A stretch of DNA of 64,000 nucleotides. It comes from Petroclostridium sp. X23. Its GTDB lineage: Bacteria > Bacillota > Clostridia > SK-Y3. Location: the NCBI RefSeq assembly GCF_030013905.1, contig NZ_CP124862.1, forward strand, positions 2,545,051 through 2,609,050. Reading direction: 5' to 3'. Position numbers and translations under genes: made by a program. Below, piece after piece: positions 56,168-64,000 of this stretch (position 1 is the stretch's first letter; each line of letters begins with the position of its first letter). The notes below the pieces were generated by a model. The model was given only the letters and a program-made list of their open reading frames with translations, was not told where the DNA came from and made no database searches.

Positions 56168-56177
56168 ACTAGGTACA

Positions 56178-57110
56178 CTAAAACATCTTTCTTTTAAGTA
56201 ACACAAGCGTAGCCGCAATAGTTAATATCAGTGCAAGAATAATAGTAAATATAAAAGCTAAAGGTGAATCCTGCAAAGGCAGCTCCACATTCATACCGTA
56301 AAAACTTGCTACCATTGTAGGCAATGATAAAACAATAGTCACCGATGTTAAAAATTTCATTACAATATTCAAATTATTTGATATCACTGAAGCAAATGCA
56401 TCCATCGTACCACTTAAAATACTGCTATATATATTAGACATTTCTATTGCCTGTTTATTTTCTATTAATACATCTTCCAGCAAATCCTGATCTTCTTCAT
56501 ACAATTTGATGGTTCTGCCTCTTAGAATTTTTTCCATAGTAATTTCATTTGCTTTAAGAGATGTAGAAAAATAAACAAGGCTTTTTTCCAAATCAAGCAA
56601 CTGTATCAATTCCTTATTCTTCATAGAACGGTGGAGCTGCTTTTCAACTTCATTACTTATTTTGTCTATCTGTTTTAAGTACTGCAAATACCGAGTGGCT
56701 ACTTTAAAGAATAGCTGAAGGATGAATCTCGTTTTTAAATTAGTATATACGTTTTTAGCAACCCCATCCGAAAACTCTCTTATAACCGAATTTTCTTTTA
56801 AACAAATAGTAATTATGTTTTTATCAGTAATCACAATACCCAAAGGAATGGTCGAAAAGATGATGGCATCCTGGTCTTTCTGCGCCAACGGAATATCAAT
56901 AATAATCAATGTTTGATTATCTTCTATTTCAATACGAGATGTCTCCTCGTCATCCAATGCCGCCTTTAAAAATCCGGCATCTACATGCAATGTACGTAAC
57001 ACAGATTCTATCTCTTCTTCGTTTGGACAAATCATATTAATCCAACAGCCTTCTTCAATACGATCGATAGGTTGTATCCTGCCTTCAATAGTCTTATAAT
57101 AACCTAACAT
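56178..57110 (-). CDS. corA: CorA-family Mg2+ transporter
   Basis: A 310-residue inner-membrane channel. The GMN signature YGMNVELP (residues 272-274) closes the first of two C-terminal helices; the N-terminal cytoplasmic funnel covers the remainder. It moves Mg2+ (possibly Co2+ or Ni2+) inward. The M-box leader upstream shows control by intracellular Mg2+. GGAGG precedes the ATG. Confidence 0.95.
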   Translation of the reverse strand: MLGYYKTIEGRIQPIDRIEEGCWINMICPNEEEIESVLRTLHVDAGFLKAALDDEETSRIEIEDNQTLIIIDIPLAQKDQDAIIFSTIPLGIVITDKNIITICLKENSVIREFSDGVAKNVYTNLKTRFILQLFFKVATRYLQYLKQIDKISNEVEKQLHRSMKNKELIQLLDLEKSLVYFSTSLKANEITMEKILRGRTIKLYEEDQDLLEDVLIENKQAIEMSNIYSSILSGTMDAFASVISNNLNIVMKFLTSVTIVLSLPTMVASFYGMNVELPLQDSPLAFIFTIILALILTIAATLVLLKRKMF

Positions 57111-57359
57111 ATTAGCTACCCTCCTTATTCATTTTACATTCATCATCAAAGAGTAGCTTTTGACCTTACCAATAATCAGTCTATATATATTCATATTAAC
57201 TCATTGCAGATATAATCATGTCAAAAGATACTCTACATGTAATACAATGACTACTACATGTGTGAGAAAAAGTATTTCCATTAAACAAATAATAATTCGT
57301 ATCCGGGTCTGTATCCATTGACATCACCACCATTCAAAAGTTAAAAAAAGTCATAAACA

Positions 57360-57391
57360 AAATAAAAAATCCCTCAACAAAGGAAGGATTT
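57360..57391 (-). terminator. Expression-platform terminator of the M-box
   Basis: AAATCCTTC and GAGGGATTT pair around CTTTGTT, then TTTTTTATTTT on the minus strand. It lies between the M-box and corA and is the likely Mg2+-controlled stop. Confidence 0.8.
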
Positions 57392-57423
57392 ATTAAACAT
57401 GAGTAATAAAACACCTCTCCATT

Positions 57424-57592
57424 CGTTGAGTTTTGGCACTATACAGCATAGAGTAAAAAAAACTCAACTGCATTAAGTAAAACCTTGATTTCGGTAGTAC
57501 CTGTTGACCCATTGGCATCTCTCGATGTTTCCGGGCAGCAGCATATATCCGTATAGGAGCCTCACCTAACAAGAGATTATTCAATTGCGTTA
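57424..57592 (-). promoter_or_regulatory. M-box (ykoK) Mg2+ riboswitch
   Basis: The minus strand carries the conserved ykoK-leader blocks in order: GTTAGGTGAGGCTCC, ATATGCTGCTGCCCGGAAAC, GATGCCAATGGGTCAACAGG and TACTACCGAAATCAAGG. A pairing segment CAGTTGAGTTTT/AAAACTCAACG (57424-57470) follows before the terminator. High Mg2+ should compact the aptamer and end transcription before corA. Confidence 0.9.
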
Positions 57593-57599
57593 CGGTTTT

Positions 57600-57627
57600 A
57601 TTATATCATAAATATATTTGTTTGCAA
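57600..57627 (-). promoter_or_regulatory. Promoter of the M-box/corA transcript
   Basis: Minus strand TTGCAA, 16-nt spacer, TATAAT. The predicted start is just upstream of the conserved aptamer. Confidence 0.7.
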
Positions 57628-57665
57628 CAGTTATTGAGGAAAAATGCTTTTTTATAACAACGGAA

Positions 57666-57729
57666 GTAATTGCGCAAGCAATTACAACACACCGTTTCAA
57701 CGAGGCGGGGGACATCTTTTGGCCTCGTT
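57666..57729 (-). terminator. Two hairpins after ilvB
   Basis: GTAATTGC/GCAATTAC with a GCAA loop (57666-57685), and AACGAGGC/GCCTCGTT (57699-57729). Neither has a good T run, so this is a weaker call for the end of ilvB. Confidence 0.45.
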
Positions 57730-57826
57730 ATAAATATACATCTTATACAGTAGAAAAACCCACATGCGCTCTTCTACTAATATCAGACCTTTTAATTCCC
57801 AAAAAATATATCCTATATAACAGATC

Positions 57827-59491
57827 TTATTCTTCTATTAACTCATCAATGGCAGCACCGGGGGGCACAATAGGAAATACCTTTTCATCCCTGTCAATTT
57901 CACAATTAATCACTACCGGAACACGGGAAGCCAGCGCTTCTTTAATAGCCTTTTCAACTTCTTCGTTTGAAGTGATATTGATCCCTTTTGCACCATATGC
58001 TTCTGCCAATTTTACAAAATCAGTTCCTCTATCGATAGTAGTAGATGAAAAACGACTGTCATAGAATAATTCCTGCCACTGTCTTACCATCCCTAAAACA
58101 TGATTATTCAAAATGACAACGATAATGGGCAATTGATATTCAACCGCTGTAGCAATCTCATTGCAATTCATTCTAAAGCTTCCGTCTCCTGCGATATTAA
58201 ACACTTTTCTATCCGGCATGCCCACTTGTGCACCAATGCAGGCTCCCAACCCGTACCCCATGGTTCCCAGGCCGCCGGAGGAAATATATGTTCTCGGACG
58301 CGTATATTTAAAATACTGGGCAGCCCATAATTGATTTTGGCCCACTTCGGTAGTAATAATCGCTTCACCGTTTGTAAGTTCATCGATTTTCTCCAAAACA
58401 TACTGGGGCGTTAGTGCACCCTCTGATTGCTGCTTAATAGGATATTGCTTTTTCCATTCCATAATTTGTTCTATCCACAAATCCCGCTTCTGATCGTGTA
58501 CTTTATCAGCCAAGTGCTGCAGAATAAGTTTTACATTGCCTACTAACGGATAATGTACATTAATGTTTTTTCCAATCTCAGCCGGATCAATATCTATATG
58601 CATGATCTGCGCGCCAGGAGCAAACCTTTTTACATTGCTGATCACCCGGTCACTAAATCTTGCACCAATGGCAATAAACAGATCACAGTTTGAGACCGCT
58701 AAATTTGAGGTCTTCGTTCCATGCATCCCCATCAATCCTGTAAATAATGAATGCGTTCCGGGAAATCCTCCCAACCCCATTAAGGTTGTAGCAACAGGAA
58801 TATTTGCTTTATTTATAAGCTGGAGAAGTTCTTCACATGCATCCGCAATTCCGACACCACCTCCGGCGAGAATGATAGGCTGGTTGGCTTTGTCGATGCA
58901 ATCCGCCGCTTGCTGAATTTGTGCTTGTGTTACCCCCATAGGCACATCCCTTGGTTTTTCAGGCTGTACAGGTGTATAGTCGGTCACGGCCGCAGTAACA
59001 TCTTTACAAATATCTACCAGTACCGGTCCCGGTCTTCCTTCTTTTGCTATTCTAAACGCTTCTCGAATAACCTGAGCGAGATCATTCACATCTTTGACGA
59101 TATAATTATGTTTTGTAATGGGTGTAGTAATACCGGTAATATCTACTTCCTGAAAAGAATCTTTCCCTAGTAGTGTTGTAGGTACTTGTCCCGTAAAAGC
59201 AACCATAGGAACAGAGTCCATATAGGCTGTAGCTATCCCTGTAACCAAATTGGTCGCACCGGGGCCGGATGTTGCAAGGCACACGCCTACTTTACCGGTA
59301 GCCCGCGCATATCCGTCTGCCGCATGTGCAGCGCCTTGTTCATGTGAAGGGAGTATATGTTTAATCTCTTCTCTATGCTTATATAAAGCATCATATATAT
59401 TAAGAACTGATCCGCCAGGATAGCCAAAAATAGTATCAACACCCTGTTCTTTAAGACAGTGCACAAAGATTTCTGAACCATTCAACTTCAA
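57827..59491 (-). CDS. ilvB: Acetolactate synthase, large subunit
   Basis: A 554-residue thiamine-diphosphate enzyme making acetolactate for branched-chain amino acids. E51 in SHEQGAAHAADGYAR is the catalytic Glu; the cofactor motif is GDGSFRMNCNE with NNHVLGMVRQWQ. FAD-region sequence is normal. Start is TTG, 7 nt after AGGAGG. The small subunit gene (ilvN) and ilvC are not adjacent; ilvD is upstream on the same strand. Confidence 0.95.
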   Translation of the reverse strand: MKLNGSEIFVHCLKEQGVDTIFGYPGGSVLNIYDALYKHREEIKHILPSHEQGAAHAADGYARATGKVGVCLATSGPGATNLVTGIATAYMDSVPMVAFTGQVPTTLLGKDSFQEVDITGITTPITKHNYIVKDVNDLAQVIREAFRIAKEGRPGPVLVDICKDVTAAVTDYTPVQPEKPRDVPMGVTQAQIQQAADCIDKANQPIILAGGGVGIADACEELLQLINKANIPVATTLMGLGGFPGTHSLFTGLMGMHGTKTSNLAVSNCDLFIAIGARFSDRVISNVKRFAPGAQIMHIDIDPAEIGKNINVHYPLVGNVKLILQHLADKVHDQKRDLWIEQIMEWKKQYPIKQQSEGALTPQYVLEKIDELTNGEAIITTEVGQNQLWAAQYFKYTRPRTYISSGGLGTMGYGLGACIGAQVGMPDRKVFNIAGDGSFRMNCNEIATAVEYQLPIIVVILNNHVLGMVRQWQELFYDSRFSSTTIDRGTDFVKLAEAYGAKGINITSNEEVEKAIKEALASRVPVVINCEIDRDEKVFPIVPPGAAIDELIEE

Positions 59492-59640
59492 TACAAATCC
59501 TCCTATCTCCTAATGCGGAATTGAAGATGAAGGGTTGAGAATCAAAACTCCATCTTCTTTTCTCGACATTACAAATTTATCTTTGAAAATCTATATACGT
59601 CACACTAAGTATATTACATGCTTGTTCAAAAATGTAACAC

Positions 59641-59690
59641 GGGACGGTTCTCCTGTCACCCAAAATCGTTGTGACATGAAAACCGTCCCC
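59641..59690. repeat. GGGACGGTT hairpin
   Basis: GGGACGGTT and AACCGTCCC pair, with an inner CTGTCAC/GTGACAT, around AAAATC. It fills the ilvD-ilvB gap; a degraded relative lies at 36937. Confidence 0.75.
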
Positions 59691-59741
59691 ATGTCACATT
59701 TTTTCTTCTACGCCTGACTGTAAATATATTTTTGTTGACTT

Positions 59742-61403
59742 TTAATCCTTTAGTACCGCTCCGGTTGACGCTGATGTTACCAGTTTTGCATATCTCGCAA
59801 GATATCCTCTGGTGACCTTCGGCGCAGGTGCCTTCCACTGTTCGAATCTCCGATCTATTTCTTCTTGAGAAAGTTCTATATCCAGTTTCCCCTCTGTTAT
59901 GTTGATGCTGATGATATCGCCTTCCTCAACAATGGCAATAGGCCCCCCTTCCATGGCCTCCGGGGATACATGGCCTATTGAAGCGCCTCGTGTAGCACCT
60001 GAGAACCGACCATCTGTAATCAATGCAACATATTTATCCAATCCCATTCCACAAATAGCCGATGTGGGTGAAAGCATCTCTCTCATACCCGGCCCGCCTT
60101 TCGGACCTTCATATCGGATAACAATAACATCACCTTTATTTATCTGACCATCCAGAATAGCTTTAATGACAGATTCCTCCGATTCAAATACTCTGGCAGG
60201 CCCTTTATGAACCAGCATTTCCGGCGCAACCGCAGCGCGTTTGACAACTGCACCGTCCGGCGCAAGATTACCTCTTAACACCGCTATACCGCCGGTTTCA
60301 CTATAGGGTTTCTCAATCGGTTTAATAATATCATAGTCCCGCACCACAGCATTTTTAATATTCTCGCCTACTGTTTGGCCGGTTACTGTCAGCAAGCCTA
60401 GATGAAGCAAGCCCTTCTTGTCTAATTCGTTCATTACTGCTTGAACTCCTCCCGCTTGATAAAGGTCCTGCACGTGGTGAGGTCCTGAAGGAGCCAGCTT
60501 ACACAGGTTTGGAGTTCTGCCGCTTATGTCGTTTGCAATATCCAGGTTGATGTCTACTCCTGCTTCATGTGCAATTGCAGGCAAATGCAGCATGGAATTC
60601 GTTGAGCAGCCCAATGCCATATCTACAGTGAGTGCATTCTCGAAAGTCTTCGGATTTAAAATATCACTTGGTTTTATATCTTTTTCTAAAAGCTCCATAA
60701 TCTTGATACCTGCAAGCTTAGCAAGACGAATTCTTTCTGCATACACAGCCGGTATGGTACCATTTCCAGGAAGCGCTAAGCCTAAAACCTCACTTAAGCA
60801 GTTCATAGAGTTTGCTGTAAACATTCCTGAACATGAACCGCATCCGGGGCAGGCATTGTCTTCGACAACCATCAGCTCCTCCTGACTCATATTACCGACT
60901 TTTACAGCACCAACTGCTTCAAATACACTATTCAAATCCAGATCTTTTCCGTTTTTATTAAGTGACAGCATTGGTCCGCCACTAACGATGATAGCCGGAA
61001 TATCCAATCTGGCTGCCGCCATTAACATTCCCGGAACAATCTTATCACAATTCGGAATCAATACCAGCGCGTCCAACCCATGTGCGGTAGTCATAGCCTC
61101 TATGGAATCCGCGATTAATTCTCTGGATGCCAGTGAATATTTCATGCCTACATGACCCATCGCGATACCGTCACAAACGCCTATTGCCGGAAATTCCAGC
61201 GGTGTTCCTCCCGACATTCTGACTCCGGCTTTAACAGCTTCAGCTATTTTATCCAGGTGAATATGCCCCGGAATTACCTCATTTTTTGCGTTTACTACAC
61301 CGATCAACGGGCGATTAATCTCTTCATCTGTTAACCCCATTGCTTTAAACAAGGAACGATGCGGTGCCTTTTCCAATCCTTTTTTCACACTATCACTTCT
61401 CAA
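59742..61403 (-). CDS. ilvD: Dihydroxy-acid dehydratase
   Basis: A 553-residue Fe-S enzyme of branched-chain amino-acid synthesis. [17 protein letters not shown] has the cluster cysteines, and another is in [25 protein letters not shown] and [19 protein letters not shown] are family blocks. The start is TTG at 61403, 9 nt after GGGGG, giving the usual MRSDSVKKG beginning. It is upstream of ilvB with a 250-bp gap. A 22-bp hairpin (61481-61502) is in the leader. Confidence 0.95.
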   Translation of the reverse strand: MRSDSVKKGLEKAPHRSLFKAMGLTDEEINRPLIGVVNAKNEVIPGHIHLDKIAEAVKAGVRMSGGTPLEFPAIGVCDGIAMGHVGMKYSLASRELIADSIEAMTTAHGLDALVLIPNCDKIVPGMLMAAARLDIPAIIVSGGPMLSLNKNGKDLDLNSVFEAVGAVKVGNMSQEELMVVEDNACPGCGSCSGMFTANSMNCLSEVLGLALPGNGTIPAVYAERIRLAKLAGIKIMELLEKDIKPSDILNPKTFENALTVDMALGCSTNSMLHLPAIAHEAGVDINLDIANDISGRTPNLCKLAPSGPHHVQDLYQAGGVQAVMNELDKKGLLHLGLLTVTGQTVGENIKNAVVRDYDIIKPIEKPYSETGGIAVLRGNLAPDGAVVKRAAVAPEMLVHKGPARVFESEESVIKAILDGQINKGDVIVIRYEGPKGGPGMREMLSPTSAICGMGLDKYVALITDGRFSGATRGASIGHVSPEAMEGGPIAIVEEGDIISINITEGKLDIELSQEEIDRRFEQWKAPAPKVTRGYLARYAKLVTSASTGAVLKD

Positions 61404-61480
61404 AACATTCAACCCCCATCTATAAGTTATCAGTTCTCAGTAACTTTATACTAAACTTCAACCACTAGAATTATCAACAT

Positions 61481-61502
61481 AGCCGAACCTATTGGTCCGG
61501 CT
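61481..61502. promoter_or_regulatory. Hairpin in the ilvD leader
   Basis: AGCCGAACC and GGTCCGGCT pair with one mismatch around TATT. No T run; role unknown. Nearby, 7-bp-spaced TATCAGT/TCTCAGT units (about 61426-61442) form a short repeat. No T-box core was found here. Confidence 0.4.
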
Positions 61503-61709
61503 ATACTTAGCTGCAATATCTATATCTTAATTTAACTGTATTTAGGTGACCTTCATCACCATACGCTGTCATCCATTATCAATTAGTTAGTATGCTTCAA
61601 GTTCCATTTTACACATTTTATCGGCATCTGTCTAGTAATATGAAATAAATACTTTAGAAAAGCATATTTCAAGTATTGATAAAAAACAAAAAACATTTAT
61701 TTTGGATGG

Positions 61710-62408
61710 CTATAATATCCATTCCAACAGGATATTATTGTTATAGAATCCTTTTACTATCACTGAACGGTCTATCAGCGCCGCCAGCGGACTAAACCCT
61801 TCAATAGGCAAAAGCAAAACAAAGAATGCACAAATAAGATATACCACGACTATGCCGCTTACAATGCCAAATGCGCCTCCTACCAACTTGTTTACTTCAT
61901 TGAGTATAGGCAGTTTCATAAACTGGTTGATAACACTTGCTATTACTGCCAGTATTGCTTTAATAGCACAGAACAGTATGATCATGCTAAGGACATTGAT
62001 AATCAACCCGGAAATACCTCCGGCTAATTGCTGATTTATATTATTAATATTTATTACTTCTATCCATTCACGCTGCTGCTGTTCCATCAGTGCATCTTTT
62101 ATCGATGCCGGCAGTGAAATGATATCTATAGCATTCTTAACCGTATCATCCTTTATGCTGCTTGTTGTCGTTTCTATTGCAATGGGATTTGCTCTAACTA
62201 CAATCTGATAAATACTATCTTGTATCCATTGGTATACCTTTGTTTTAGATAATATGGCTGCAAAATAAGGATATAACCTGGCAGTTAGAATAGCAGCAAT
62301 AAAAAAGGATAATATGTCAAAGACTGATAGAAAAAACCCTTTCATCATTCCCCTAATACTGCTGAAAATAATGATCAAAATAACCGCGATATCAAGGATT
62401 GTCACCAT
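61710..62408 (-). CDS. CvpA-family membrane protein
   Basis: A 232-residue protein with about four hydrophobic helices, starting MVTILDIAVILIIIFSSIRG, then a hydrophilic middle and two helices (SGLIINVLSMIILFCAIKAIL, VSGIVVVYLICAFFVLLL). This is the CvpA/colicin V production pattern. ATG 62408 is one of two close starts (GTG one codon later also fits). Directly downstream of the DUF5711-like gene. Confidence 0.85.
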   Translation of the reverse strand: MVTILDIAVILIIIFSSIRGMMKGFFLSVFDILSFFIAAILTARLYPYFAAILSKTKVYQWIQDSIYQIVVRANPIAIETTTSSIKDDTVKNAIDIISLPASIKDALMEQQQREWIEVININNINQQLAGGISGLIINVLSMIILFCAIKAILAVIASVINQFMKLPILNEVNKLVGGAFGIVSGIVVVYLICAFFVLLLPIEGFSPLAALIDRSVIVKGFYNNNILLEWIL

Positions 62409-62416
62409 CCTCACCT

Positions 62417-63610
62417 CTAATTCCTCTTTAACTCCAACACTTCTAATGTATTCCTGGATACTACGACTATGTCTCTTTTATTCTGAAATAAAATAATATC
62501 CCTGATATCTTTGCTGGATACTGCTTTTGCAATCTCATTCCCTTGAGAAGTAACTACATACACATCTCTCTTTTTATTGAGCGCAACTAAATCATCTTCC
62601 ACATCCACAAATTGTATGTCACCGTCCACCTCATAGGTACCTTTTTTCACACCGCCAAATGTGTATATTTCCACTAAGCTATTGCCATTTAATAAACTTC
62701 CGCCTTTTTTTTCCGTAAGTCCTAGTGCTATAATTTTATCAGAATCCATACTAAAAATCTGCAAGTCCTTTTCCGCGTAACTAATATTCCATTTCTGAAT
62801 ACCCTGTGGTGAAAATCCGATCATTTGATTATCACCTACAACTACGACACTGCCATCTTGGTAAAACTTTATATTGGAAATCAGTGTCTCATCTATTACG
62901 ATCCCTGCATATGGTTTTTCTTCAGTGAGATTAAAAAAAGCTACTCCGCTGGATACATACCCTTTGCTCAAATCAATGGTACTTACCGCAAGTTTTTTTC
63001 CATCATTGGAGATATCCAAGTCTGCTATGTAGTTATCCACCGAATGCCACTTATATATTTCCTGACCTTCTGGATTAAATACGCTCACCTTGCCTTTATA
63101 ACCCTTCTCTTTCGTAACGATTGCAAAATATCCTGTTTCATTAATAGCTACCGCAACAATAGGCTCCTCGGTTTTCCTTGTACATACAATAGAGTAATTT
63201 GTAACAACATTCACTTCTCTTCCGCCCTTATCGGCAACCAGAATGTATTTATGATTGCTTTCAACCAACGGGTCGGATAGGGTCATGGTAATACTCCATA
63301 TCTCTTCACCGGCTTTATTAATGGCTTTAATACCATCCCTGCTGGTAAGAAGAATATTATCTTTATATACATTAAAATTATACTCTATTGATGAATCTAA
63401 TGTCACACTGGAAGGATTTTTTGACCTTATGCTATTTAAGTTGCCACCTAGTAAATTATTTACAGCCGGATGGTATCTGTTGATATATAAAACGTAACTA
63501 GCGGTCACAAGTAAAATCATCCCTAATAATAGTTGAACTATAAATAACAACTTTTTTTCCTTATGCTTTTGTCGTTGGCTTTCAATCGTTTTTACTTCAT
63601 TGGTATTCAA
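62417..63610 (-). CDS. Membrane-anchored beta-propeller protein (DUF5711-like)
   Basis: A 397-residue protein with a single N-terminal membrane helix (about residues 22-43) and an extracellular part of WD/PQQ-like strand repeats (DNILLTSRDGIKAINKAGEEIWS, VVVVGDNQMIGFSPQGIQKW). This suits the DUF5711 family, role unknown. TTG start, 7 nt after AGGAGG. It stands between truA and the cvpA-like gene. Confidence 0.8.
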   Translation of the reverse strand: MNTNEVKTIESQRQKHKEKKLLFIVQLLLGMILLVTASYVLYINRYHPAVNNLLGGNLNSIRSKNPSSVTLDSSIEYNFNVYKDNILLTSRDGIKAINKAGEEIWSITMTLSDPLVESNHKYILVADKGGREVNVVTNYSIVCTRKTEEPIVAVAINETGYFAIVTKEKGYKGKVSVFNPEGQEIYKWHSVDNYIADLDISNDGKKLAVSTIDLSKGYVSSGVAFFNLTEEKPYAGIVIDETLISNIKFYQDGSVVVVGDNQMIGFSPQGIQKWNISYAEKDLQIFSMDSDKIIALGLTEKKGGSLLNGNSLVEIYTFGGVKKGTYEVDGDIQFVDVEDDLVALNKKRDVYVVTSQGNEIAKAVSSKDIRDIILFQNKRDIVVVSRNTLEVLELKRN

Positions 63611-63633
63611 GATTATTCCTCCTTGGAATTCTC

Positions 63634-64000
63634 TCATTCGGATTGGTTATAATATACTTCAACGAGGTAGAGTCCTTGTGGCGGCGCCGTAATCCCTGCT
63701 TCCCTTCGATCTCCGTTTTTTATAATGTGAGGGATTTGCTTTACATCAATCTTTTTATTGCCCACATAAAGAATAGTTCCTGCAATAATTCTTACCATGT
63801 TATATAAAAAACCATTACCGGATACTTCCATTATGATCTCATGATCTATTTCTTCCACTGTAAGGTTATAAATCGTTCGAACCGTATCCTTAACAACGCT
63901 TCCCGATGCCATAAATGCTTTAAAATCATGGGTGCCTATAAAATATTCCGCTGCTTCTTTCATCAGCCCTATCTCTACCTGGTATGGCCAATGGCTTGCA
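63634..64000 (-). CDS. truA: tRNA pseudouridine synthase A, C-terminal part
   Basis: The final 121 residues of TruA, which makes pseudouridine in the anticodon arm. The visible part starts ASHWPYQVEIGLMKEAAEYF and contains GTHDFKAF, VSGNGFLYNMVRIIAGTI and the family's C-terminal GLYLVEVYY. The catalytic Asp lies upstream, outside the window. Confidence 0.93.
   Translation of the reverse strand, partial: ASHWPYQVEIGLMKEAAEYFIGTHDFKAFMASGSVVKDTVRTIYNLTVEEIDHEIIMEVSGNGFLYNMVRIIAGTILYVGNKKIDVKQIPHIIKNGDRREAGITAPPQGLYLVEVYYNQSE

Larger units (their letters stand above)
57111..57826. other. 716-bp leader and spacer region of corA and ilvB
   Basis: From left: 250 bp of AT-rich leader before corA, the M-box terminator (57360-57391), the M-box (57424-57592), its promoter (57600-57627), two hairpins (57666-57729) that may end the ilvB transcript, and about 97 bp without features up to the ilvB stop. 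No gene is visible. Confidence 0.6.

Noticed and set aside
57393..57584. 63-residue minus-strand open frame over the corA leader
   Set aside because: It lies within the conserved M-box; the conserved blocks are RNA structure, not protein.
61413..61709. T-box or leader-peptide control of ilvD
   Set aside because: No T-box core (GTGGNACC) and no short frame rich in Leu, Val or Ile codons; only a plain hairpin is present.

Overview
The window reads as chromosomal DNA of a low-GC, spore-forming anaerobic Clostridia (Firmicutes). Supporting signs are sigma-H with a yacP-type NYN gene beside it, a YtvI-like membrane protein, YqhQ, a yerC-pcrA pair, split transketolase, S-layer-homology proteins, a T-box leader, an M-box leader and strong AGGAGG ribosome sites. 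I cannot name the genus. About four fifths of the genes lie on the minus strand. There is no phage, CRISPR array, complete insertion sequence or rRNA operon.

Layout: 1-5.3 kb holds tRNA-Asp (cut by the window edge), tRNA-Val, hslO, a cold-shock gene, a methyltransferase, yerC and pcrA. 5.4-13.7 kb is an accessory stretch: two small plus-strand genes, a two-component system, a repeat-built secreted protein, an S-layer/propeller protein and a PilZ protein. 13.7-20.2 kb carries the split transketolase, a YitT protein, mrnC, cysS and cysE behind a Cys T-box. 20.2-31.4 kb has purA, an FAD oxidoreductase, an MFS carrier, a DUF1858 protein, an orphan fumarase-type beta subunit, a HAD protein, a chemoreceptor, hisB and hisD. 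31.6-36.9 kb has a polar amino-acid ABC transporter, a DnaA-box cluster, a zinc-ribbon protein, tRNA-Gly, a malformed tRNA-like sequence, sigH and a yacP-like gene. 37-51 kb has a YcdB/SLH protein, rlmB, a Ca2+ P-type ATPase, the hom-thrB threonine genes with an ACT regulator, an alpha-oxoamine synthase, an apgM-like enzyme and an AI-2E family protein. 51-64 kb has prmC, yqhQ, a TPR protein, rpmE, rho, corA behind a Mg2+ M-box, ilvB, ilvD, cvpA, a DUF5711-like protein and the end of truA.

The genes are mostly core metabolism and expression functions with ordinary neighbours. The unusual content is between them. Many gaps hold short elements built from 7-bp repeat units (TATTCAC, GTGAACY, GTGGGGA, TGGACAA types), often as two arms in opposite orientation. 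These elements reach into coding sequence: one array is translated inside a HAD gene, and several genes take their last codons or stop from the repeats. Other small families coexist: a 64-bp palindrome (two clean copies and one expanded copy), GC-rich hairpins arranged as inverted pairs, and a 160-bp element with perfect 19-bp terminal inverted repeats. A cluster of six DnaA-box-like sites around a nested inverted repeat lies upstream of the amino-acid transporter and is not explained by the genes around it. I found no convincing new defence or metabolic system; the repeat landscape and the DnaA-box cluster are the best leads.
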